In this document: piece after piece, positions 49,995 through 60,169 of the stretch
Numbering within the stretch: the stretch's first letter is position 1
Layout: the number at the start of each line of letters is the position of its first letter
Source of the DNA: Oscillospiraceae bacterium
GTDB taxonomy: Bacteria > Bacillota > Clostridia > Oscillospirales > Ruminococcaceae
NCBI GenBank assembly: GCA_016288755.1
Contig: JAEELE010000096.1
Location: forward strand, 1 to 64,000
Direction of reading: 5' to 3'
Length of the DNA: 64,000 bases
Position numbers and translations under genes: made by a program
Notes under the pieces: generated by a model
The model's database searches: none
What the model was told of the DNA's origin: nothing
The model's input: the letters and a program-made list of their open reading frames with translations, nothing else

Positions 49995-50984
49995 TCAGTT
50001 CATCTGCACGGTGACAATGAACCCGTCCACGTTGTTGCCGGAGATATCGAAGCTCTCCTTGACCGGCACGGGCACCTCCGTATCGCCGGTGCGGCTTGCG
50101 GGAACATAGTAGATGCGGTATTGCAGCTCGTTGACCGTGAAATCGAGCATGCCCTGCCCGAAGGCATACTGATTTTTCAGCAGATCGAGGTATTCCTCGA
50201 GGCAGAGGTTATTCTGCTTGATATAGGCGGCGTGCGGCGTGCCGACATAGCGGATCGCCGAATACGGATGTGCATGCTTGACGCCGGTGATATCGCTCTT
50301 ATCCGCCGGATAGCGCAGAATATAGCCGTAGCTGTCCATATGCTCGAAGATCCAGGCGTATTTTCCGGTGTTGGAGATGAAATCGTAGCTGCCGTTTGCG
50401 AGCTTCAGATGCAGCTGGATATTCAGACCGCTGGACGATTCGGGATTGCTCTTTTCCTTGCCGGTCTCGAGATAGCCGTAATTGAACATGATCTCCGAAT
50501 TGGAGGTCGCCGCAAAATACGCCTTCATCATCGCGTTGAAGCGGGTGAGCGCGGTGCGGTTGAGGAAGGTGTAGGCGGGATAGGAGAGCACATAGCAGTC
50601 GGGGCGGTCGGAGGCGTAATAGATCTGCTGGAGATCGAGCTCCTCGCGGGAGAGATGGTTCGGGTTGTCGTCATTGACCAGCACGAGCGAGCCCTTGTAC
50701 ATCTCATTGGCGGTCACGTTCTTGCGTGTGTAATCAGCCGGGAGTGCGGCGGGCGTGGTCTGCGTCTGTGCGGGCTCATCGCCGCTTCCACCGTTGCTCT
50801 CGGTGCTGCCTGTGCGGGAGCTGTCGGAGCCGAGCGGCTCCAGCGGGCTGCCGGAGGAGCTTTCCTCTTTGCTGCTCCTGCCCGAGCACTTCTGCGCACA
50901 CGAGCCGAGCAGAATGATCAGCCCGATGAAGAGCGCGGCAGTGATAAACACGCGGTCCCAGCGGATTCTGCGCCGTCTTGCCAT
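49995..50984 (-). CDS. membrane-anchored M15B-like protein lacking the peptidase residues
   Basis: A 329-residue protein with a basic start, a hydrophobic anchor at about residues 13-28 (FITAALFIGLIILLGSC, possibly a lipobox), a Ser/Thr/Gly-rich spacer, and a domain whose C-terminal order resembles VanY carboxypeptidases (FEHMDSYGYILRYPADKSDITGVKHAHPYSAIRYVG). The SxHxxGxAxD and ExWH metal motifs of active enzymes, present in the protein at 28854-30233, are missing. It may be a binding protein derived from a peptidase. It is followed by the 171-residue gene in one operon. Confidence 0.78.
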   Translation of the reverse strand: MARRRRIRWDRVFITAALFIGLIILLGSCAQKCSGRSSKEESSSGSPLEPLGSDSSRTGSTESNGGSGDEPAQTQTTPAALPADYTRKNVTANEMYKGSLVLVNDDNPNHLSREELDLQQIYYASDRPDCYVLSYPAYTFLNRTALTRFNAMMKAYFAATSNSEIMFNYGYLETGKEKSNPESSSGLNIQLHLKLANGSYDFISNTGKYAWIFEHMDSYGYILRYPADKSDITGVKHAHPYSAIRYVGTPHAAYIKQNNLCLEEYLDLLKNQYAFGQGMLDFTVNELQYRIYYVPASRTGDTEVPVPVKESFDISGNNVDGFIVTVQMN

Positions 50985-51014
50985 GCTGAAAGCCTCCCTT
51001 CTGTGGTCTTCTTA

Positions 51015-51052
51015 AGAAACAGCACAGCCCCACCGCGAGAGTGAGACTGTGC
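51015..51052 (-). terminator. probable terminator of pspA
   Basis: On the minus strand GCACAG pairs with CTGTGC, with extra CC/GG pairs, and TGTTTCTTAAG follows. The weak T-run leaves some read-through possible. Confidence 0.5.
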
Positions 51053-51075
51053 CGAACTGTTCGCAGCTATGGAAA

Positions 51076-51861
51076 TCAGGTTGCAGGAGTCCCTGCCTCG
51101 CCGGGCTCACCGGGCACTCCGGGAACGGCGTCGGACATGCCTGCGAGCGCGGCAAGCTCTGCCAGCTCCGGATCGGCGGGTGCCTCTGCCGGGAGCATGC
51201 CCATTTCAGCCATCAGGCGCTCCAGCTCGGTGTCGACGCGCGCATTGCGCTCGAGCTCCTCGAAGGTCGCAGTCTCCTCGGGCTTGCCGGCGCCGAGAAT
51301 CTCGCTGAATGCTGCAGCCTCTGCTTCCTTGCGCTCGATCTTCTCCTCCATGCGGGAGAGCTTGTCGAAGCTGCTCTTGGTGTCGATGCCGCCGATGCTC
51401 TGTGCCAGCGCCTTGGTGGTATCTGCCATCTGGGAGCGTGCGATGAGCATTGCCTCGCGGCTCTTCGCCTCCTGGATCTTGGACTTCAGCACCTCGACCT
51501 GCGAGCGGATCGCCTCGGTCTGGTTGGAGATGGTCTCGTACATTTCGCGGTAGTTGGCGACGTCCTCGTCCGCCTTGACCTTGCTTGCCAGTGCCTTCTT
51601 TGCAAGCTCGGTATCGCCTGCCTTCAGGGCAGCCTTTGCGCGGGACTCCCAGCTGGCGGAGATCGCACAGGCATTGCGGTACTGCTTCTCGACCATACGC
51701 TCACTTGCGACAGCCTTGCCCAGTGCCTGCGTAGCCTTGGTCAGCTCCTTCTGCATGTCCATGATGATCTGCTTGACGAGCTTCTCCGGATCCTCTGCCT
51801 TGTCGATCATGTCGTTGATGTTCGCCTTCAGGATATCGCTCAGTCTCTGAAAAATGCCCAT
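51076..51861 (-). CDS. pspA: phage shock protein A / IM30 family membrane-stress protein
   Basis: A 261-residue, mostly coiled-coil protein of the bacterial ESCRT-III-like family that coats stressed membranes. It opens with [27 protein letters not shown], the amphipathic helix and PspA motif, and continues as long charged helices ([31 protein letters not shown]). A Pro/Gly/Ala-rich tail follows. AGGAGG lies 7 bases before the ATG, and a clear promoter lies upstream. The downstream M15B-like and 171-residue genes may be part of the same envelope-stress unit. Confidence 0.95.
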   Translation of the reverse strand: MGIFQRLSDILKANINDMIDKAEDPEKLVKQIIMDMQKELTKATQALGKAVASERMVEKQYRNACAISASWESRAKAALKAGDTELAKKALASKVKADEDVANYREMYETISNQTEAIRSQVEVLKSKIQEAKSREAMLIARSQMADTTKALAQSIGGIDTKSSFDKLSRMEEKIERKEAEAAAFSEILGAGKPEETATFEELERNARVDTELERLMAEMGMLPAEAPADPELAELAALAGMSDAVPGVPGEPGEAGTPAT

Positions 51862-51935
51862 GTCAAAACCTCCTGTTTTTCATGTGGAATCTGCATCTGC
51901 CGGGCGATTCGTTTCGCCAGCCGATGGTTGTTATT

Positions 51936-51964
51936 ATTATACCAAAGAATCAGCCTCTTGTCAA
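51936..51964 (-). promoter_or_regulatory. promoter of pspA
   Basis: Minus-strand TTGACA and TATAAT, both consensus, are separated by 17 bp, 75 bases before the start. Confidence 0.8.
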
Positions 51965-51988
51965 GTGCCCTGTCAAATATTCACAGGC

Positions 51989-52021
51989 GGCCCGGAGCCC
52001 GGACCGGCATTTTCCTCCGGC
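51989..52021 (+). repeat. fragment of the palindromic element
   Basis: GGCCCGGAGCCCGGACCGGC and TTTCCTCCGG match the first two blocks of the element at 4495. It lies in the 354-bp gap between pspA and the transglutaminase-like gene, which otherwise holds only the two promoters. Confidence 0.5.
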
Positions 52022-52154
52022 AGCCGTTCTGCACGGCGCCGCCCCGACCTCTGTCGGGTGCTGCCGCGAGATCGGTCTGGACTGTGTCTCCTGCTCGCCG
52101 TTCCGCGTGCCGATCGCACGTCCGGCAGCAGCACGGGCGGCAGATTCTCAGCAC

Positions 52155-52183
52155 TTGACATTCGACGGGAAAACGTTTATAAT
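52155..52183 (+). promoter_or_regulatory. promoter of the transglutaminase-like gene
   Basis: Consensus TTGACA and TATAAT are separated by 17 bp, 33 bases before the start codon. Confidence 0.85.
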
Positions 52184-52215
52184 AGGGAAAAACAAACGAA
52201 AGAAGGAATCCTTTC

Positions 52216-53703
52216 ATGAAAAGGATACTGACGTTTCTGCTGGCGGCGATGCTCTGCGTGACCGCTTCCGGATGCGCTGACAGCAACGCGCCGGAAAATC
52301 ACGCCGAAGATGCGGAGATTGTCGCGGGCGGCGACGGCGACGGGGATTACGGCAAAGATTGGGACCCGAATTCCCATTTTGTCTTTGAGGGTGCGAATCC
52401 GAAGATCGACCCGGACTTTGATCAGTTTCTCCGTGCGGCAGAGAGCAGCGGCGAGTCTTCTGCGGTGCAGACTGCTGCCGCAGAAAGCCATACGACCGCC
52501 GGAACGACAACAACCACAAAAACAACAACAACGACAAAAACAACGACAAAAACCACAACGACCGCAACCCGCACCACCGCTGCACAGTCAAAGTCCTCCG
52601 GTGACGCTGCATACAGCAGGCTTCAGTATCATCCGTACGTTGAAGCAATCAATCCGAATCGCACTCTTCATCTCAACAAAGCTCGCGGCAAATACCTCAC
52701 ATCTGACATTAAGACATGGTACTTCTACGATCTTGGCAATGCCTGCGCTCTTGGTATCGGCAAGAACGGTGAGCCCGTTCGCACTGCTTGCTACAAAGGT
52801 TTTGTTGCAACTATCGAAAATAATCGTGACCTTACAATTAAAGCAAGCGGCGACTGTGACGTTGTAATTGAATATGAAACTAATGATGTCACTCCAAAGT
52901 ACAATGTTCGCAAGGATGGTGACCTCATCATCGCGTCTGCTGACCTCTGGGATAACACCTATGTCAATGGCATCTACAACATCACAGGCACACTTGATGG
53001 TAACGACATCTCTGTCTACCTCTGTGTAAACTGTGCATCTGACAACAGTGAAGATTTCCACTTCTACCTTTGCTACGGTGAAGAGCACTACTTCTCTGAA
53101 GAATTCAGCCCGATTGCAAGAAGAAATTACCTCAACAATCTTCTCAACGACGCAGGCATTACTCCTGAGAACGCTCTTAACAACCGCAATTACAATTATC
53201 CGTGCATGTCTGACAGCACAAACGATGACGTTCAATACTGGATTGACAAGTCTCACGAAATCCTCGGCGACAACAACTACAAGAATGGCACCAAGGCGCT
53301 TAGGCTCCACGACTGGATGACCTCTAACCTCAAGTACGACTACTACAAGGTCAACGTTCTTGTCACGCCGAGATACTATGTCAACTATGTTCTCAACCCG
53401 TCTGAATATGTATCACAGAACTACACCGGCGTTTGCCTTGACTTCTCCAGCATCTACACCATCATGTGCCGTGAGAACGGCGTTCCCTGCGTTGTCCTCA
53501 ACGACGACGACCATGCGTGGAATGCCATCTACATCGGCGGCAGATGGCGCGAGGTTGACCTTACCCGCGACACCAACCGTCTCGTCTACGGCGAGGACAC
53601 CAACAAGGTCACCGACGAAACCAACTACTACTGCTACGAAGGCTTCTGCATGCCGAATGTCAACGTCAACAAGCCTGTCACCGCAACCACATTCAGCTGG
53701 TAA
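52216..53703 (+). CDS. lipoprotein with transglutaminase-like domain
   Basis: A 495-residue exported protein. [20 protein letters not shown] is a lipoprotein signal with cysteine 20. A spacer with a Thr/Lys run (about residues 95-123) leads to a beta-rich middle region and a C-terminal transglutaminase-like domain, where the Cys-His-Asp triad can be placed in [16 protein letters not shown] and VDLTRD. The order suits a surface protease or cross-linking enzyme. Codons from about 52,616 to 53,400 are richer in A/T-ending forms than both the 5' part and the neighbouring genes, suggesting a mosaic or acquired origin. A consensus promoter lies upstream. Confidence 0.88.
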   Translation: MKRILTFLLAAMLCVTASGCADSNAPENHAEDAEIVAGGDGDGDYGKDWDPNSHFVFEGANPKIDPDFDQFLRAAESSGESSAVQTAAAESHTTAGTTTTTKTTTTTKTTTKTTTTATRTTAAQSKSSGDAAYSRLQYHPYVEAINPNRTLHLNKARGKYLTSDIKTWYFYDLGNACALGIGKNGEPVRTACYKGFVATIENNRDLTIKASGDCDVVIEYETNDVTPKYNVRKDGDLIIASADLWDNTYVNGIYNITGTLDGNDISVYLCVNCASDNSEDFHFYLCYGEEHYFSEEFSPIARRNYLNNLLNDAGITPENALNNRNYNYPCMSDSTNDDVQYWIDKSHEILGDNNYKNGTKALRLHDWMTSNLKYDYYKVNVLVTPRYYVNYVLNPSEYVSQNYTGVCLDFSSIYTIMCRENGVPCVVLNDDDHAWNAIYIGGRWREVDLTRDTNRLVYGEDTNKVTDETNYYCYEGFCMPNVNVNKPVTATTFSW

Positions 53704-53822
53704 AAACCGTCTTTGCTTTTATATAAATAGTATATTTGCGTGCCGTGCGGCTGCCGGAGAAATGCTGTATCCATAAAGTGCACAAAATTCTGCGGAGATC
53801 ACTGCGAAAATTCTCAATCGGA

Positions 53823-53865
53823 ATCGGGCGGAAAATGCAGGGGAGCCCTTGCATTTGCGCCCGAT
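53823..53865. other. imperfect palindrome after the transglutaminase-like gene
   Basis: ATCGGGCG and TGCA on the left pair with their inverses on the right; the right arm contains the TTGCAT of the next promoter. It could be a terminator of the upstream gene or a control site at the promoter. Confidence 0.5.
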
Positions 53866-53877
53866 TTGTGTTATACT
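53849..53877 (+). promoter_or_regulatory. possible promoter of the S10-operon leader RNA
   Basis: TTGCAT and TATACT are separated by 17 bp. No comparable promoter lies nearer to rpsJ, so transcription of the ribosomal operon probably starts here. Confidence 0.55.
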
Positions 53878-53883
53878 TGTAAG

Positions 53884-54177
53884 GCTGATGCACAAGATAT
53901 GCATAGATGTGCCAAGGTTGCGGCTGTGTGCCGGTAATTTGGCGCGGAGCATGTCCGCTAGACGGGCGAAATGAGATACTGCACTGTGGTGTGAAAATGC
54001 GGCGAAACCGCGGAAGGCTGCCGAGGGCGGCAAGGAAGTCGGCTTACAGACGGACTTGTCGGGAAGGCGGTGCTTTCAGCAGGTCGTGCGCAGTTTCATC
54101 GGTCGCGGGAGATTTTCCTGCGCGGTCTCATTCCTCAATGCCCGATGCAAGAATGCTGCTTGCAATCGGGATTTTTT
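53884..54177 (+). ncRNA. structured leader or small RNA of unknown class before rpsJ
   Basis: About 294 bases between a promoter and an intrinsic terminator. Several short stems can be read by eye: CGGC/GCCG at 53921-53933, GCGGA/TCCGC at 53944-53958, GCGG-CGAAA-CCGC near 54000, GCTGCC/GGCGGC at 54017-54031, AAGTC/GACTT near 54036-54057 and GCGGGA/TCCTGC near 54105-54121. It holds no convincing reading frame. It matches none of the RNA classes I checked from memory (RNase P, tmRNA, SRP, T-box, common riboswitches). It may be an attenuated leader controlling the S10 operon. Confidence 0.5.
54141..54177 (+). terminator. intrinsic terminator or attenuator upstream of rpsJ
   Basis: CCCGATGCAAG pairs with CTTGCAATCGGG with one bulged base, then six T. 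It lies 122 bases before rpsJ, so it must be read through if the operon starts at 53,877. Confidence 0.85.
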
Positions 54178-54298
54178 ATGTGATGCATAAGAAACACGCG
54201 GCGGAGTGGTAAGCGTTCACCGCGCGAAATGTTGCAGGAAAACACAGGATGTATTCATATCGATCCCCCGGCAAAATTCTGATGAGGAGGGTTATCAA

Positions 54299-54616
54299 GT
54301 GGCAGGCAGCGAAAGAGTGAGAATCAAGATCAAGGGTTACGAGCACGCACTGGTCGACGCGGCGGCAGCAAAGATCGTCGAGACGGCAAAGCGCGGCGGT
54401 GCACAGAAGGTTTCGGGTCCGATCCCGCTTCCGACTGAGAAGGAGATCGTGACGATCCTTCGTGCAGTGCACAAGTACAAGGACAGCCGTGAGCAGTTCG
54501 AGCTTCGTACCCACAAGCGTCTGATCGACGTCATCCGTCCGACGCAGGCAACGATCGACAGTCTCACAAAGCTCGAGGTTCCCGCAGGCGTCAGCCTGAA
54601 CGTGGACATGACCTGA
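54299..54616 (+). CDS. rpsJ: 30S ribosomal protein S10
   Basis: A 105-residue S10 with [24 protein letters not shown] and [13 protein letters not shown], all typical. The start is GTG 54299, seven bases after GAGGAGGG; the open frame further upstream is leader sequence. It is the first gene of the S10-spc ribosomal cluster, here in the standard Firmicute order. S10 sits in the 30S head and also serves as NusE in antitermination complexes. Confidence 0.97.
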   Translation: MAGSERVRIKIKGYEHALVDAAAAKIVETAKRGGAQKVSGPIPLPTEKEIVTILRAVHKYKDSREQFELRTHKRLIDVIRPTQATIDSLTKLEVPAGVSLNVDMT

Positions 54617-54727
54617 TTTCCGGTCATACACGCGGAACCGTGAGGAGAGGGCGGCACTCCTTTTTCAACGCCGCCGGTCAAGTTGGCGCACCGATGCGTC
54701 AACCAATAACCAAAGGAGGAAAACCCA

Positions 54728-55363
54728 ATGAAGAAAGCCATTCTTGGCAGGAAGATCGGCATGACGCAGATCTTCGACGAGACCGGCAAGGTCGTTCCGG
54801 TCACGGTCGTGGAAGCAGGTCCCTGCTTCGTCGTTCAGAAGAAGACCGTGGAAAACGACGGCTACGACGCCATTCAGGTCGGCTTCGGCACTGCGAAGGC
54901 CGACAAGGTCAACAGACCGCTGAAGGGTCACTTCGATAAGGCGAACACCGGCGCACTCCGCGCTCTGAGAGAGTTCCGCCTTGAGGATTGCTCCGCCTTC
55001 AATGTCGGCGACGCGATCCAGACCGATATCTTTGCTGCAGGCGACATCGTCGATGTGCAGGGCACCAGCAAGGGTAAGGGTTATGCAGGCCCGATCAAGC
55101 GTTACGGGCAGCACAGACTGAAGGAAACACACGGCACCGGTCCGGTCCACCGTCAGGCGGGCTCCATGGGCGCCTGCTCGTCCCCGTCCCGCATCTACAA
55201 GGGCAAGGGCCTCGCAGGTCACATGGGTGCAGTCACTGTCACTGTGCAGAATCTGAAGGTCGTCACGGTTGACGCCGAGAACCATCTCATCGCGATCCGC
55301 GGTGCGATCCCGGGTCCGAAGGGCAGCCTTGTCACGATCCGCAACAGCGTGAAGAAGGGTTAA
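54728..55363 (+). CDS. rplC: 50S ribosomal protein L3
   Basis: A 211-residue L3, an early 23S rRNA binder near the peptidyl transferase centre. It opens with [17 protein letters not shown] and has the conserved basic loop [13 protein letters not shown] and [28 protein letters not shown] precedes the ATG. The gap from rpsJ is 111 bases, the longest in the early part of the operon, with no separate gene in it. Confidence 0.97.
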   Translation: MKKAILGRKIGMTQIFDETGKVVPVTVVEAGPCFVVQKKTVENDGYDAIQVGFGTAKADKVNRPLKGHFDKANTGALRALREFRLEDCSAFNVGDAIQTDIFAAGDIVDVQGTSKGKGYAGPIKRYGQHRLKETHGTGPVHRQAGSMGACSSPSRIYKGKGLAGHMGAVTVTVQNLKVVTVDAENHLIAIRGAIPGPKGSLVTIRNSVKKG

Positions 55364-55380
55364 GGAAGGAGGAAATCGCA

Positions 55381-56007
55381 ATGGCAACAGTTCCGGTTTA
55401 TGATATGAACGGCGCGCAGGTTTCCGAAACCGAGCTCAAGGACACTGTGTTCGGCATCACCCCGAACGAGGCAGTCATGCACGCGGCAGTCGTCAATTAT
55501 CTTGCAAATCAGCGTCAGGGCACACAGTCCACGCTGACCCGCACCGAGGTCTCCGGCGGCGGCAGAAAGCCGTACCGTCAGAAGGGCACCGGTCATGCAC
55601 GTCAGGGCTCGACCAGAGCACCGCAGTGGTATCACGGCGGCGTCGCGCTCGGTCCCAAGCCCAGAAGCTATCGCTTCACCCTCAACAAGAAGGTTCGCAG
55701 ACTCGCGATGCTCTCTGCTTTCTCGCAGAAGGTGCTCGACAAGAACCTGCTTGTCATCGACAATCTCGCTATGGATGACTACAAGACCAAGACCATCGTC
55801 AAGATGCTCGAGGGTCTGAAGGTCACCGGCAAGGCGCTGATCGTCACACAGGAGGCAGACAAGGTCATCGTCAAGAGCGCTGCGAACATTCCCGGCGTCA
55901 AGACCGCTGCCGTCAACACCATCAATGTCTACGACATCCTCAATGCGGATGCACTGATCCTCAGCAAGGGTGCCGTCACCAGAATCGAGGAGGTGTACGA
56001 CAAATGA
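55381..56007 (+). CDS. rplD: 50S ribosomal protein L4
   Basis: A 208-residue L4. The tip of its long loop near the exit tunnel reads GGGRKPYRQKGTGHARQGSTRAPQW, shown here in part, and LNKKVRRLAMLSAFSQK follows. In E. coli L4 represses the S10 operon through its leader, so it is a candidate ligand for the structured leader upstream. The 17-base gap from rplC holds AAGGAGG. The stop overlaps rplW by four bases. Confidence 0.97.
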   Translation: MATVPVYDMNGAQVSETELKDTVFGITPNEAVMHAAVVNYLANQRQGTQSTLTRTEVSGGGRKPYRQKGTGHARQGSTRAPQWYHGGVALGPKPRSYRFTLNKKVRRLAMLSAFSQKVLDKNLLVIDNLAMDDYKTKTIVKMLEGLKVTGKALIVTQEADKVIVKSAANIPGVKTAAVNTINVYDILNADALILSKGAVTRIEEVYDK

Positions 56008-56327
56008 AAGCACCGCAGGATATCATTCTGAAGCCGGTCATCACCGAGCAGTCCACTGACCAGCTCGCGCAGGGCAAGTACACCTTCCGCGTCGCAAAGG
56101 ACGCAAACAAGCTCGAGATCGCCGATGCGATTGAAAAGCTCTTCAACGTCGAGGTCACCAAGGTCAACACCGTGCGCGTGCGCGGCCGTCACAAGAGAGT
56201 CGGCAGATTCGCAGGCACGACCCCCAGCTGGAAGAAGGCTGTTGTGACCGTGAACCCGGAGCCGGAAGCGGATGCCAGCGGCAAGAAGCGCAACGGCACC
56301 ATCGAGTTCTTCGACGGTATGTTCTGA
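56004..56327 (+). CDS. rplW: 50S ribosomal protein L23
   Basis: A 107-residue L23, located at the polypeptide exit and contacted by trigger factor and SRP. The family start is DIILKPVITEQS, with KYTFRVAKDANKLEI and GRHKRVGRFAG after it. The ATGA overlap with rplD indicates translational coupling. A gap of 104 bases with GC-rich sequence separates it from rplB. Confidence 0.97.
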   Translation: MKAPQDIILKPVITEQSTDQLAQGKYTFRVAKDANKLEIADAIEKLFNVEVTKVNTVRVRGRHKRVGRFAGTTPSWKKAVVTVNPEPEADASGKKRNGTIEFFDGMF

Positions 56328-56431
56328 TCTCCTCTGTGAGAACGGAACCGCGGCGGGCATGAGACCCGCTGCCAATATGGGAGTCATGCTCCCGATAAAA
56401 CAGCATTGATTTTAAGGAGTGAAACAATCAA

Positions 56432-57265
<834 letters not shown>

Positions 57266-57284
57266 GAAAGGAGGCTGACACAGC

Positions 57285-57569
57285 ATGAGCAGAAGCGTTA
57301 AGAAGGGCCCGTATGTTCTGGAGTCCCTGTACAAGAAGGTCGAGGCAATGAACGCGACCGGCGAAAAGAAGGTCATCAAGACCTGGAGCCGCTCTTCCAC
57401 CATTTTCCCGGAGTTTGTCGGCCACACCTTCGCTGTCCATGACGGACGCAAGCACATTCCGGTTTTCGTCACCGAGGAAATGATCGGTCATAAGCTGGGC
57501 GAGTTCGCCCCGACCCGCACCTTCAAGGGTCATGCCGGCTCCAAGACCTCGAACAACGGCAAGAAGTAA
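57285..57569 (+). CDS. rpsS: 30S ribosomal protein S19
   Basis: A 94-residue S19 of the 30S head. [42 protein letters not shown] and [14 protein letters not shown] are all family-typical, here quoted in part. AAAGGAGG precedes the ATG. The gap to rplV is 18 bases. Confidence 0.97.
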   Translation: MSRSVKKGPYVLESLYKKVEAMNATGEKKVIKTWSRSSTIFPEFVGHTFAVHDGRKHIPVFVTEEMIGHKLGEFAPTRTFKGHAGSKTSNNGKK

Positions 57570-57587
57570 TCGGAAGGAGGAGATTTC

Positions 57588-57935
57588 ATGGCTAACACTG
57601 AAGCAAAGGCGATCCTGCGCGGCGAGCGCATTTCGCCCAGAAAGGTGCAGATCGTGCTCGACCTCATCCGTAATCAGCCGGTTGAGATCGCACTCGCAGC
57701 ACTGGATCTGACCCCGAAGGCGGCTTCTCCGATCGTCAAGAAGCTCTTAAATTCCGCGATCGCAAACGCCGACAACAACCATTCCATGAACAAGGATGCG
57801 CTCTATGTCGCAGCCTGCTTCGTGGGTCCGGGCCCGATTCTCAAGAGAATCCGCCCGCGCGCACACGGCAGAGCATTCCGCATCAACAAGCGCACGTCCA
57901 ATATCACAATCATTCTGAAGGAAAAGGAGGCGTAA
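57588..57935 (+). CDS. rplV: 50S ribosomal protein L22
   Basis: A 115-residue L22, whose extended loop lines the exit tunnel. It starts with [21 protein letters not shown] and ends with the conserved hairpin [28 protein letters not shown] lies upstream. Only three bases separate its stop from rpsC. Confidence 0.97.
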   Translation: MANTEAKAILRGERISPRKVQIVLDLIRNQPVEIALAALDLTPKAASPIVKKLLNSAIANADNNHSMNKDALYVAACFVGPGPILKRIRPRAHGRAFRINKRTSNITIILKEKEA

Positions 57936-57938
57936 TCG

Positions 57939-58796
57939 ATGGGACAGAAGGTTAATCCGCACGGTCTCCGCGTCGGTATCATCAAGGACTGGGATTCCCG
58001 CTGGTTCGCCGATAAGAAGACCTTCGGCGATACGCTCGTTGAGGACTACAACCTGCGTGAGTTCATCAAGAAGAAGCTCTACGCTGCCGGCATCGCCCGC
58101 ATCGAGATCGAGCGCCTCTCCGATAAGGTCCGCATCCACATCCACTGCGCAAAGCCGGGTCTCGTGATCGGCAGAGGCGGTCAGGAGATCGACAAGCTCA
58201 GAGAGGACATTCAGAAGCGCATCGGCAAGAGCGTCAACATCAACATCATCGAGATCAAGAACATGGACCTCTCCGCACAGCTCGTCGCAGAGAAGATCGC
58301 AGCTGACCTCGAGAACCGCGTGTCCTTCCGCCGCGCCATGAAGGGCTCCATCGGCAGAACGATGAAGTCGGGCGCAAAGGGCATCAAGATCAAGTGCGGC
58401 GGCAGACTCGGCGGCGCTGAAATCGCCCGCTCCGAGTGCTACCACGAGGGCACGATCCCGCTGCAGACCATCCGCGCTGACATCGATTACGGCTTTGCCG
58501 AGGCGAACACCACCTACGGCAGAATCGGCATCAAGGTCTGGATCTACAAGGGCGAGATCCTCAAGGGCGACGCCGCAAAGGCAGCTGCCTCCAAGGAGCG
58601 CTTTGAGAGAAAGAACGACCGTCCGCGTGACAACAGACGCCGCAGAGACGACCGCAACGGCGGCGGCGACCGCAGACCGCGCCGCGATTTCAACGGCAAC
58701 GGCAACGGCGGTGACCGCAGACCGCGCAGCGACCGTCCGCAGGGCGGATTCAGAAGAGAGGGAGGTTCCGCAAATGCTGCTTCCAAAGAGAGTTAA
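57939..58796 (+). CDS. rpsC: 30S ribosomal protein S3 with Arg/Gly/Asp-rich tail
   Basis: A 285-residue S3, longer than the usual 210-230. The core has [19 protein letters not shown], the KH motif [14 protein letters not shown] and [20 protein letters not shown]. About 65 extra C-terminal residues after the core are rich in Arg, Gly, Asp and Asn (for example [19 protein letters not shown]), probably disordered and RNA-binding. The tail DNA overlaps the rplP start by 23 bases and carries its ribosome-binding site. S3 is at the mRNA entry of the 30S subunit. Confidence 0.96.
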   Translation: MGQKVNPHGLRVGIIKDWDSRWFADKKTFGDTLVEDYNLREFIKKKLYAAGIARIEIERLSDKVRIHIHCAKPGLVIGRGGQEIDKLREDIQKRIGKSVNINIIEIKNMDLSAQLVAEKIAADLENRVSFRRAMKGSIGRTMKSGAKGIKIKCGGRLGGAEIARSECYHEGTIPLQTIRADIDYGFAEANTTYGRIGIKVWIYKGEILKGDAAKAAASKERFERKNDRPRDNRRRRDDRNGGGDRRPRRDFNGNGNGGDRRPRSDRPQGGFRREGGSANAASKES

Positions 58797-59220
58797 GTAC
58801 CGCCGCGTGCACAGAGGCCGTCTGACCGGTCGTGCACTGCGCGGAAACAAAGTCGTTTACGGCGATTTCGGTCTTGTCGCACTCGAGCCGTCGTGGATCA
58901 CCTCGAACCAGATCGAGGCTGCCCGTATTGCGATGACCCGCCGTATCAAGAGAGGCGGTAAGGTCTGGATCATGATCTTCCCCGACAAGCCCGTCACCGA
59001 GAAGCCGGCTGAGACCCGCATGGGCTCCGGTAAGGGTTCTCCGGAGTACTGGGTCGCCGTGGTCAAGCCCGGCAGAGTGATGTTCGAGATCGGTGCTGAC
59101 AAGGATAAGCCGATCTCCGAAGCAGACCTCAAGGACGCACTTCGTCTGGCAATGCACAAGCTGCCTGTCAAGTGCAAGATCGTTGCAAAGGCTGAGCAGG
59201 ATGGAGGTGCACAGGCATGA
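58774..59220 (+). CDS. rplP: 50S ribosomal protein L16
   Basis: A 148-residue L16 near the A-site tRNA elbow. It begins [19 protein letters not shown] and has the family stretch [19 protein letters not shown]. The ATG 58774 lies inside the end of rpsC and is preceded by GGGAGG, so ribosomes probably reinitiate there. The stop overlaps rpmC by four bases. Confidence 0.97.
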   Translation: MLLPKRVKYRRVHRGRLTGRALRGNKVVYGDFGLVALEPSWITSNQIEAARIAMTRRIKRGGKVWIMIFPDKPVTEKPAETRMGSGKGSPEYWVAVVKPGRVMFEIGADKDKPISEADLKDALRLAMHKLPVKCKIVAKAEQDGGAQA

Positions 59221-59417
59221 AGGCTTCCGATATCAGAGAGATGAGCTACGAAGAGATGGCTGCGCAGCTTCAGACCCTCAAGGAGGAGCTGTTCAATCTC
59301 CGCTTTCAGCTCGCTGCAAACCAGCTTGAGAACACTGCCAGACTGAAGGCAGTCAAGAGAGATATTGCCCGTGTCAAGACTTGCATGCGCGCCGCACAGC
59401 CTGCGGCAAAGGCATGA
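59217..59417 (+). CDS. rpmC: 50S ribosomal protein L29
   Basis: A 66-residue two-helix protein at the exit tunnel. [38 protein letters not shown] and a C-terminal [10 protein letters not shown] are typical. The ATGA overlap with rplP is a mark of coupling. The next gene starts 16 bases after the stop. Confidence 0.97.
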   Translation: MKASDIREMSYEEMAAQLQTLKEELFNLRFQLAANQLENTARLKAVKRDIARVKTCMRAAQPAAKA

Positions 59418-59433
59418 GGAAGGAGGACAGGTC

Positions 59434-59700
59434 ATGAGTGAAACTGTCGAGAGAAATCTGAGAAAGACCCGTACAGGTCTGGTCGTCAGCGACAAGATGG
59501 ATAAGACCGTCGTGGTCGCGATCGCAGACCATGTCCAGCATCCGCTCTACAAGAAGATCATCAAGCGCACCGTCAAGCTCAAGGCACACGATGAGAAGAA
59601 CGAGTGCAGAGTCGGTGACCGCGTCCTCGTGATGGAGACCCGTCCGCTCTCCAAGGATAAGAGATGGCGCGTGGTCGAGATCATCGAGAAGGCGAAGTAA
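59434..59700 (+). CDS. rpsQ: 30S ribosomal protein S17
   Basis: An 88-residue OB-fold primary 16S rRNA binder. [35 protein letters not shown] and [15 protein letters not shown] identify it. ATG 59434 has AAGGAGG upstream; the frame open further back is the end of rpmC. An 80-base gap without a gene follows before rplN. Confidence 0.97.
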   Translation: MSETVERNLRKTRTGLVVSDKMDKTVVVAIADHVQHPLYKKIIKRTVKLKAHDEKNECRVGDRVLVMETRPLSKDKRWRVVEIIEKAK

Positions 59701-59780
59701 GAACCAACAACGACGCGCAGCGCGAGGCTGTACGGCTGATACCGTGCAGAGCGCAGCGCAACAGATAGGAGGAACCTGCT

Positions 59781-60149
59781 GTGATTCAGATGCAGTCTTA
59801 CTTAAAGGTTGCAGACAATACCGGCGCGAAGGAGCTCATGTGCATCCGCGTGCTGGGCGGCACCCGCAGACGCTATGCGAACATCGGTGATGTCATTGTC
59901 GCTTCCGTTAAGAAAGCAACACCCGGCGGCGTTGTGAAGAAGGGCGACGTCGTCAAGGCAGTCATCGTGCGTTCCGCAAAGGGCCTGCGCAGAGATGACG
60001 GCACCTATATCCGCTTTGATGAGAACGCAGCCGTGATCATCAAGGAAGACAAGACCCCCAGAGGGACCCGTATTTTTGGACCGGTCGCAAGAGAGCTCAG
60101 AGAGCATGACTACGTCAAGATCCTCTCGCTCGCACCGGAAGTCCTGTGA
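59781..60149 (+). CDS. rplN: 50S ribosomal protein L14
   Basis: A 122-residue L14, which makes bridges to the 30S subunit. It starts from [23 protein letters not shown], then [17 protein letters not shown] and [15 protein letters not shown] lies upstream at correct spacing. It is the first gene of the spc portion of the cluster. Confidence 0.97.
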   Translation: MIQMQSYLKVADNTGAKELMCIRVLGGTRRRYANIGDVIVASVKKATPGGVVKKGDVVKAVIVRSAKGLRRDDGTYIRFDENAAVIIKEDKTPRGTRIFGPVARELREHDYVKILSLAPEVL

Positions 60150-60169
60150 TAAGGGAGGTACCGGCAACA

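Noticed and set aside
54030..54060. GGCTTACAGACGGACTT, similar to the 3' part of RNase P RNA
   Set aside because: The universally conserved 5' part of RNase P RNA (GAGGAAAGTCC type) and the ACAGAA element are missing from the region.
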